Assembly: GCA_029721435.1 (NCBI GenBank)
Contig: CM056588.1
Span: forward strand, 39,573,430-39,637,429
Source: Gymnothorax reevesii
Lineage: Eukaryota; Chordata; Actinopteri; Anguilliformes; Muraenidae
Direction: 5' to 3'
Length of the DNA stretch: 64,000 bases
Part shown: piece by piece, positions 56,537 to 64,000 of the stretch
Numbering within the stretch: the stretch's first letter is position 1
How the letters are laid out: the number at the start of each line of letters is the position of its first letter
Notes under the pieces: model-generated
Seen by the model: only the letters and a program-made list of their open reading frames with translations
The model's database searches: none
What the model was told of the DNA's origin: nothing
Made by a program: the position numbers and the translations under genes

Positions 56537-59500
56537 ACATATACACACACACACTACTCAGTGTCAGTAGTCCCTTATGTAAATTATGAATAAATAATTC
56601 ATAGCATGTGGTGTCTGGTGAATAAGCTTGCATCATAATGACAGCGCTGTAAAATGCCATTTTGTCTTCAAGGAGATCAGCTTACTTTTGCAAATAAAAC
56701 CATGCAACTATAGCCTACCTGTCCTTGGTACTCTGACTGCATAGCAATCTCTAGCACTTTTTAGGGCAGAAATATGGTTCATGCAAGTATATAAACGCAC
56801 GATACCTGGCCCAGCTGTCACAAACATGCATCCTCAGTAAATAAACTCATCGTGCAATCATATTCGTTAGCATTCAAGGAAGTGTTATAGAACAAATCAG
56901 AGCATCACCATGCCCATGACCCCAAACAGAAAGGGTCAGCCTCCTCTTGTTGTTTCATGCTATAGCGCTCTCTAGCTGCGATACTGAGACTGCAACTGGT
57001 GCCTGCTTGGCATTACAGTGTTGAAGTGACTCACTTCAGAGTGCAGCAACACAATGAAATGAGTCCTGCATGGCTGGATGCATTTGCGTTTACACACTTG
57101 CGTAGACCAAGTTTCCGCCCTTAGTCTTCCTGGAGATGGGAGCAACACCTATGATGATCTACACCTGTTCTTCACCTTTTCAGTTTTGTTAGCTGCGAAC
57201 AGCCTAGTCTGACATTAGGGCAAAACCTCTTCAGAGCATGTCTCCTAAATTATGCAGAGCCACCGCCATCACGGTGTAAGCTTGCAACAGCACAATTATC
57301 GCCAGCAGAAGTCCCGAGAGAGGTCAGCGTTATACAAATGAAATCTGAGGTCTTGAATAATTAAATGTTAATTCATAGGTGTGGAACCCACACAGTGACC
57401 GCACAGTTAATTTACTGCAGCAAAATGATCAGGAGAGAGTTTATGTGGAGCGAACCTGCTTCAAACCAACCAGCACCAGATGCCAAACAAAATGACTCAC
57501 CAGTACAGGAAAGAACACTTGAACTGCGGTGCTGTGCTTATAAATCCCACAAAAACATCTTGTTTGAAATTTGAGTTAAATATGCAACCAGAAAGAGGCA
57601 AGTTGAATTCAGTTTAAACTAGACACAGAATCAGCAACCTCAAGGCCAAGGCCATTTCTGACAACCTCCGCGAATTCAGTTGTTATCTGCACCTGAAAAA
57701 TTAGTTTTGAATACTGTGAAATTAGATAGATATTTCCTCTACGAAAATCGTCCGTACTTTTAAGCCGAATAGAAAGTCTTTGCTCCAAATTTTTTTTAAT
57801 GGAAGTAATGCCTTCACACTGTATGAAAAGAGAACTCAAACAGAAAGCATCTGTCCATTTCATTTGCATGCATAGCTCCAGCCTAGCCACCAAATAGGCT
57901 TCCTTTTTTGTTTTACTTATTTGCATAAATTTGAGTATTCATATACTGGGATGTTCTCAAAACGACTGAACCACCAACCGTCACAGGAAATGGGGCCAAT
58001 TCACATTTGATTTAATCTGATGCTGGATCCATTTATTTCAGAGTGTTTTCACAAACATGAAGGGGATTATCAACAACAAGTATAGAAAATTTTTTTTCTG
58101 AGATTAACTGTTTAATAGTTCATGACAAGCTTAAATTACCAACATTTACAACCTTCTAGACAGTATTTTGTTTTTATTTAATATCCTGTCATCCAATTCC
58201 TTTTCATTTGCTTTTAATAAGTTTTGTATGACCTCGGATTGTTCTTTGGATCTGAAAAGTTTGCAAAGCTCTTTGGAAAGAATATAGGATGACAGAAAGC
58301 TCAGGTTTAAAATGATTGCCTCCTACTTTGTTATGTAATTTCTGAGGTGTACGTGTGACACCAATAAATGTACGTCCAGCACAGACATAATATGTGCCTT
58401 CTCTGCAAGTCACAATCAGACAAGAGCATTGAAGTATATTAACCACGATCTGAAAAAATGAAACAAAGGAGAAAAAATATTTGAGGTTGTAGCACATCAC
58501 AGAATTTGTGATACAAAAATTGACGCTCATAGAAATTAACTCTCTTTGAGTACAACCAACACCGTTGTGTTTGGAGTCAGTTTCTGCCAGGGTAATAATT
58601 CTGGGAGGGGTGATTTTTTTTTTTTCCAAGTCAATATATCAACTAGTTGATGTCTTTATCCAAAGTTAAAATCTGCTTTATAATTATAAGTCTTATAACA
58701 CACACTGTTAAAGTGTTCAAAATGTACGGCCGACATCTTGGAACTGCCACAGTGCTAAAAAACTGGATGACAGCAGGCTACATCCTCCCAATAGGCAAAA
58801 TTCATTGCATAACATAGTGGACGCGCAACAGTGTAAGGTCCAGAAAATTAACAAGAGAACTACTCTGAGCTCTTAAAATGTTCACTGGAAATCTTACATG
58901 AGGTCTTTTTAAGTTATTGCAGTTTGAAAAAAATAATAGTTTGGCCTTCTGGTGGCACTGCTGAAAAGGACATCAAGCGACAAAAAGCAATTCTACCCCT
59001 TTTCTATGCACCAGGAACAATCACAAGATGCGCAACTTGATTCACAGCAAATCCTTTTGAGCATTTGGAAACGTGAAGTCTGACCTGGTGGTGGCAAAAA
59101 TTTTATCATATACTGCCCCCTTGTGATATGTTTTTGCACCGCAATACAAAAAACGATTGACCTATAAGAATGCAATGTCCTTGCATCCAAATTAACAAGT
59201 CGGCAATTATACGTCTTCTCAAACCATTCATATTGATTATACGTGTTCACAAACCGTTCATATTTATCATGCAACTGCTATACAATATCAATTACACCGC
59301 AAAATGGGTACACAACTTACATCTTTTGCTGACATATTTTTGGTAATGTGATTGTCCTTTGTTTCTTCTTATGCTCACTTGTTCCTAAATATGTTCCTCT
59401 TTGTAGTAATTATTAGATTATGATGAAGGCGAAAGTTATGCATTCTAATTAAACGCAAATGAGGCCAACAAATTCCAATTAACCACTTTTCTCAATATGA

Positions 59501-59831
59501 ACCTTTGGAAAACAATAAATGCAATAATTTTTGTTTTAAAATGTTATTAACTGCGATGAAAATCATAGTAAATACTTTATAATGATGAAATGCTTCAGAA
59601 AGTACCTCGGGAAGACCAAGATAATCACTTGCACGCGTGTTTCATCCTTTACAAACGAGCAAGAATGGGCGTCTTCACTAATTACATTCACTTCCTTCTT
59701 TTAATTAAAAGAAACATAAAGGAAAATTACCGCAAATATTAGTGAGGCAATCATACTTTTAGTCAGATGATCATTTAAAAATGCCGTTTGATCGCAAACT
59801 ACACTGGCAATGGCATTATGTAAGTGGTCTA
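56324..59831. other. Non-coding with a CT microsatellite
   Basis: (CT)n followed by a few CA repeats lies at 56500-56556. Other frames (57609-57926, 58204-58629, minus strand) have no domain I can defend. No gene supported. Confidence 0.45.
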
Positions 59832-60659
59832 CATTACCGGTCAAAAGTTTTAGGACACCCCAATTTTTCCAGTTTTTTAATAGAAAATTATGCAGTTTAA
59901 TGTCTCATTGTACTCTGGAATGAAAGCATAGACATAGAACAAATTAACAATTGAAGTTAAGAAGAAATCATGGAAATGTATTTTAAACTTTTGACTCTAA
60001 GTGGCCACCTTTGGCAAATATGTAATGGCTGAATACACTCGAGGCATTCTTTCTACAATGGAAATCAAATATTCTTCAGAAAGTTCTTCCCAACTCTGTT
60101 GCAGAAGTTCCCATAAATGTGTGGCACTTGTTGGTTGCTTTGCTTTCACTCTTCTGTCCAGTTCAAACCAAACCATCTCAATAGGATTTAAGAATGGAGA
60201 CTGTGCTGGCCACTCCATGTTATGAAGCTTACCATCTTGCTCTTTGTTCTAAGGTAGGTCAGGCAGAGTTTGGACTTATGTTTTGGGTCATTATCTGGCT
60301 GCAGAACCCCTGACCAACTAGGCGCATACCAGAGAGTACTGCAGGGCGCTGCAGAATGATGTGGAAGCCGTTTTCGTTCAGGGTTCCTTTCACTCTACAA
60401 GTCACTGACCCTGGATCCAGCAAATCAGCCCCAGACCATCACGCTTCCTCCTCCATGTTTGACAGTATATGTCACACACTGACAAACCATCCTTTCACCA
60501 ACTCGACGGCATGCAAATAACCTGAGTAACCATACCTTTTGTTTAAAACTTCTGACAGTTCACCACTTACCTTTGTACCAATTCAAGATATTCACTGGAC
60601 TGGAGCTGCATAATTTTAAAAAATAAAATGGGGTGTCCTAAAACTTTTGACCGGTAGTG
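59832..60659 (-). mobile_element. Tc1-like transposon (third family), internally deleted
   Basis: The ends CATTACCGGTCAAAAGTTTT and AAAACTTTTGACCGGTAGTG are inverted repeats, continuing AGGACACCCC on one side and GGGGTGTCCT on the other, flanked by TA (59830-59831 and 60660-60661). Only the C-terminal transposase part remains, on the minus strand. Confidence 0.95.
59997..60218 (-). pseudogene. Tc1-like transposase C-terminal remnant
   Basis: The 73-codon frame has EWPAQSPFLNPIEMVWFELD, where NPIE carries the Glu of the DDE core, and a QHLWELLQ-like stretch. The upstream catalytic region is decayed in other frames. Confidence 0.9.
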
Positions 60660-61329
60660 TATGTGCTGGGGCCTATGAGATGTATTCTACACTAAACATT
60701 GCTGTACATTTACACCACTTTACCAACTCACCAATCAGAAAATTAGCAGGATTTACAGTATGTTTTACGGTAAACCGTGTATGTAGGTCGGCTAATCTTT
60801 TTATTTTATACATTCCACAGCAGCGCTAATCTGTGGGCTAAAATCGTGGGCATACATTGGCTGGCTTGTATGCCCTGTATTAATACAAACTTTTAGAAAT
60901 GCAGCCAACAGGTAGAATCATGCCAGAATATAAGTGTATAGCAGTTATATGACATATGAACGCAGTTTCTAATCTGATGGGCCAAAAACGAATGAGTCAT
61001 TCATACCCGCTTGACTAAAGAGGATAGCCAACTAAAAATGGATGAAAACTTATATGGATACCGTATGCACCAATAATTTTGAACATAACATGAGAAATAT
61101 ATTAGCTTCCTCCGTATCAATAATTTGCGCCCATGGGGCGATGACAAGGCTGACGTTTTCCACAAGGATGCTTTGTTAATTTAACGAAGCAGAAAATCGT
61201 CGTAAATAATATGATGAAATGCTTAGGGAAGTTCCTTTGGAAGCTCAAGATTGCATGAGGAAAACGCGCGTTTTTAAGAGGGGGGTTTCCTAAATAAAAC
61301 AGAACAGGAGAAAACCTTAAGAATTATTC
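60660..61329. other. Non-coding, no recognised element
   Basis: Nothing recognised. Confidence 0.4.
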
Positions 61330-61690
61330 CTTCTTGATCAGTATCCCATACAACGTGTGACGGTGAAGCTGCAGCCTCCTGCGAAGTGGACCGAAGAGGC
61401 GCAGGAGACCCCACCCGGATGTGAGACACAATGCCTGGCGAGCTGTTGCATCACGCAGCAGCAGCAGGTTAACTACTCCTCCCGAGACAGACCTCCTACT
61501 CGGGACTGCTGGCATCGAAACACACCTTGACGTCCCCACCGTGCGAAAACTGGAAGGCCTGTTGCAATCACCTGCAATCCTTTCATCGTCGCTTGGCGTT
61601 GCCTAGAGACTGGGGCAGCGGGAGCCAATTAGCTCCCGATGGGCAGAAAGCAACGCAACGCGCTCAGAAGTAAGCGTGGCCTTGCTAAAC
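61330..61690. promoter_or_regulatory. CpG-rich promoter-like patch
   Basis: Many CpG dinucleotides within 360 bp (for example ACGTGTGACGG, GACGTCCCCACCGTGCG, CAACGCAACGCGCTCAG), while the flanks are AT-rich and CpG-poor. It contains a CCAAT box (61626) and GTTGCCTAGAGAC (61598-61610), which resembles an RFX X-box. Frames exist on both strands (about 60 codons) but neither is recognised. It may be the promoter of an unrecognised gene between plekha7 and ppp1r15. Confidence 0.35.
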
Positions 61691-63223
61691 TCAGTGAAAA
61701 CTGCTGAATTACTGTTTCTTTATTAAACTTTTTTTTTTAAATAGTAATGTACAATGTAAGGAAGATACTCTACTTAGAAACAGAAAGTTTGTTACTGACT
61801 CACATCAGCGGGAGAGAAATTTACAGGCGAAAATTTAACTCGTTTAACCCATTTTTCCTTGCAATGTAAATGGGTGCATTTTGCTCATTTGACCTCCCCA
61901 TCACATAAACGGTTTGATTTCATGATGGTTAAGTTAAAAGTTGCATTTTGCTGAAAGTGAACAACAGCGCTTTTATAGCATCTAGCCTATAAGTAAAAAA
62001 AAAATCGGACGCAAATGTAACCAGCGGGAATGGTTTAAGAATCGGGTGGTCGGTTATTCCAATTTGTTTTTAACGGTCTTTTTCTCTTTTATACCGTAGA
62101 ATGACCAATTACAGTCTGCGGTAGCCGGCATATGAAAATTGCGACTTCCTTGTTTTATGACAGGGCAAGGGTGAGGCTGGCTGCACGCGCAAGTCAGCTG
62201 CAAGACCCACGACCCCAGTGCCACGCAAATCAGATCAACAGTTGCGTACCTTTTCGCCATCCAATTTGTGGCAAACACGACATCACCCGAGTACCAGGGG
62301 AATGTTAATTGATTTCGCCTCTGAAGCGCATATTTCATCATACTCTGTTTTTAACCCTTGACTTGTACGCTCCGCCACGGCGGGGGCTCCCCAAGGTGTC
62401 GCCAGCAACCTCTGAATCTATCCAGGGACACGAGCAGAGGCTGAGACCGCAATTGAAGAGCACTGTTGCGCATGGCACACTGGTGTAAACCATTTGAAAG
62501 CTGCTGGCATTATTCTCTATTCGATGTACTAGGCGCTAGCAGTAATTCCAAATCAAATATTATTTATCGATTTCATTGCGCAGTTCCTTAGTATTCATAC
62601 TCTCTGAAGGTAATTTCTCTCTGTGTGAGTTAATGTATCAGGCGAAATCCAAATATTCGCGCAAAATAGAGGCAAGTTAAAAAAGCACCCCGCAAAACAT
62701 TTGGTCACTATGAAAACTACATATACGGACAACACCCGCAAGTAATCTGTTGGTAACCCAATAACCTCCGTTCCCATCATGAAGTCACTGTAAGTTCCAG
62801 GAAGCCGTCATACGACCATTGCCCCAGTATTAGTCAGTTTGCCGACGTGACGTGAACACGGAGATGATGGACTTCAGCGTTGGACTGCCTGCCCCTTCTC
62901 ACGATGACTCAACATGCGAGATCATGTGACTTGTCAGGCTTTCTGCAAGGCAACACGTTTCAGTTCTCCTAGGAGACCGGTAAACATTACATTGGCCCCA
63001 GAGATTGCACTATGCGTAACATTGGCATTACCTTGCCCATTGAAATAAATTACGTCCATGGCGGTGTGCAACTTAATGACAGGCCCCTACATGGACTGTC
63101 ACCCTCAATTGGTTTGACCCGAACACGTTTAAAAATCAATGGCAGAACCATCCAAGATGCTGCCAGTTTTCCAAACCACAGGAGCGAAGAGACAGTAGTG
63201 GGCAGGGCTCTGAAATGAAAGGC
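61691..63223. other. Non-coding downstream of ppp1r15
   Basis: No exon or repeat recognised. Confidence 0.4.
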
Positions 63224-63229
63224 TTTATT
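63224..63229 (-). terminator. Poly(A) signal candidate for ppp1r15
   Basis: TTTATT on the plus strand reads AATAAA on the minus strand, about 390 nt after the stop codon. It is the most plausible canonical signal downstream of the stop; 63230-63618 would then be the 3' UTR. Confidence 0.55.
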
Positions 63230-63618
63230 GGCAGGTGATGGACGGAGGAAATGGGGCCCCTGCCCCTCCCCCAACAGAACGCCACTATTTCTGAAATAAT
63301 CATAGAGCAACAGACCTTCACAACAAACAACTCCCACAAGTCTGTAAAGTTTCTACAAAAAATAGATCCAAAAATATCCAATCATGAAAAACATAAAAAT
63401 ATAAGTTTAAAACCCACGTATTGGATGTACAATGCTGGATCTCTAATATATAAAAGTACACAATGTGCATTTACAAATCTATAAATAATTTACGTCAAAA
63501 TAAATTAGTGCAGCAGGAAGTGTGGGTCAGCACACCACTGAGGTACAGGAAGTGTTATGGATAGTTACACTCTGATTGGTCCATATGCTTCCCGTCTGGC
63601 CAATCAGAGTTCAGTGCC

Positions 63619-63888
63619 TTAAGGGCGAATGAGGAAGCGGGTTGTTTCCGTTCGTGTGCACAGTCCGAGTGCAGGTTCCATGTTCTGCCTATGACTCAGG
63701 TATTCCAGCATCTTCTCCCTGTGTGATTGGCAGAAGCAGTAGCCAATGACCTGCTCAGTTTCCTTAATCCTACGCTGAAAACGCACTCTGTCCCGGCCCA
63801 TCTCTTCCCATGGTCCCTTGCGCACTGCCTGCATGGCAAAAGACCACGCCCTGATCACGTGCACCTGCACCAGTGGTGAAAACTGAAC
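63619..63888 (-). CDS. ppp1r15a: PPP1R15 (GADD34/CReP) family, terminal coding exon
   Basis: An acceptor (CTCTGTTTCAG| before 63888) opens 89 codons ending in TAA. The peptide starts [11 protein letters not shown], continues with the RAW motif, then [15 protein letters not shown] and [14 protein letters not shown]. This is the conserved C-terminal domain of PPP1R15 proteins, which bring protein phosphatase 1 and G-actin to eIF2-alpha and remove its Ser51 phosphate, ending the integrated stress response. Vertebrate family members have a [KR]VxF PP1-docking motif here; VQF lies at the very start of the exon, so the basic residue must come from the previous exon. Spacing between VQF and GPWEE fits PPP1R15A better than PPP1R15B, but the IGYC part resembles both. 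The tail after HREKMLEYL is not recognised. Upstream exons lie beyond the right edge. Confidence 0.9.
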   Translation of the reverse strand, partial: VQFSPLVQVHVIRAWSFAMQAVRKGPWEEMGRDRVRFQRRIKETEQVIGYCFCQSHREKMLEYLSHRQNMEPALGLCTRTETTRFLIRP

Positions 63889-64000
63889 CTGAAACAGAGA
63901 TACAGGAAGACTCATTTATAATGCTTCACCTGAGACAGCACTACAGGTGTACAATCACTCGCAGGAGCCATTCTGGACAATGATGAAACTATGCTAAGTA

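Noticed and set aside
58204..58629. 141-codon minus-strand frame vaguely like the GIY-YIG region of Penelope-type elements (CREGTYYVCAGRTFIGVTRTP)
   Set aside because: Only a few residues fit and the key spacing is missing; a profile search would be needed to support it.
61324..61539. 71-codon minus-strand frame with a Leu-rich segment as a small membrane protein
   Set aside because: Its first codon is GTG, the ATG-started version is about 63 codons, and no family is recognised; the CpG-rich composition alone can keep frames open.

Overview
This window is vertebrate nuclear DNA, almost certainly from a ray-finned (teleost) fish. Coding exons are short and widely spaced with GT-AG introns. 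The rest is dense with CA/GA microsatellites, minisatellites, Tc1-like transposons with TA target sites, an L2/CR1-type LINE and foldback MITEs. Nothing bacterial, no CRISPR array and no gene cluster was found.

Two protein-coding loci are solid, both on the minus strand. (1) The first three coding exons of a plekha7-type gene (tandem WW domains, then a PH domain elsewhere) lie at 37380-36850, separated by introns of only 120 and 193 bp. I cannot find the next exon, so positions 1-36849 are best read as one very long intron 3. (2) The terminal exon of a PPP1R15 (GADD34/CReP) family gene, resembling ppp1r15a, lies at 63888-63619, with a poly(A) signal near 63224; its upstream exons are beyond the right edge. 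In human, PPP1R15A neighbours PLEKHA4, a paralogue of PLEKHA7, so the linkage bears on which plekha gene this is.

Layout. 1-9.6 kb: a dispersed repeat, TG/GA/poly-C tracts, a 30-bp minisatellite and a tRNA-like SINE. 9.6-12.1 kb: a LINE tail, two non-autonomous DNA elements and a nearly perfect 50-bp hairpin. 13.5-14.5 kb: a 42-bp minisatellite. 17.3-17.8 kb: a candidate first exon (MGTCYACLSR start) with a good Kozak context and a consensus donor, on the plekha strand and in a splice phase matching plekha exon 3. 18.2-22.1 kb: a minisatellite, then a LINE whose 3' UTR is split by a Tc1-like element. 22-36 kb: mostly featureless, with dispersed repeats and one LINE tail. 36.2-37.5 kb: a MITE and the plekha 5' end. 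39.7-43.2 kb: a 191-bp tandem duplication and three copies of one palindromic MITE family (a fourth is at 10.2 kb). 45-60.7 kb: several decayed Tc1-like elements, dispersed repeats and a possible solo LTR. 61.3-61.7 kb: a CpG-rich, promoter-like patch. 63.2-63.9 kb: the ppp1r15 3' end.

plekha7 proteins act at epithelial junctions and ppp1r15 acts in stress-response translation control. Nothing in the sequence suggests a shared pathway; their link is positional. Family names of mobile elements are given from memory of typical fish repeats and were not searched.
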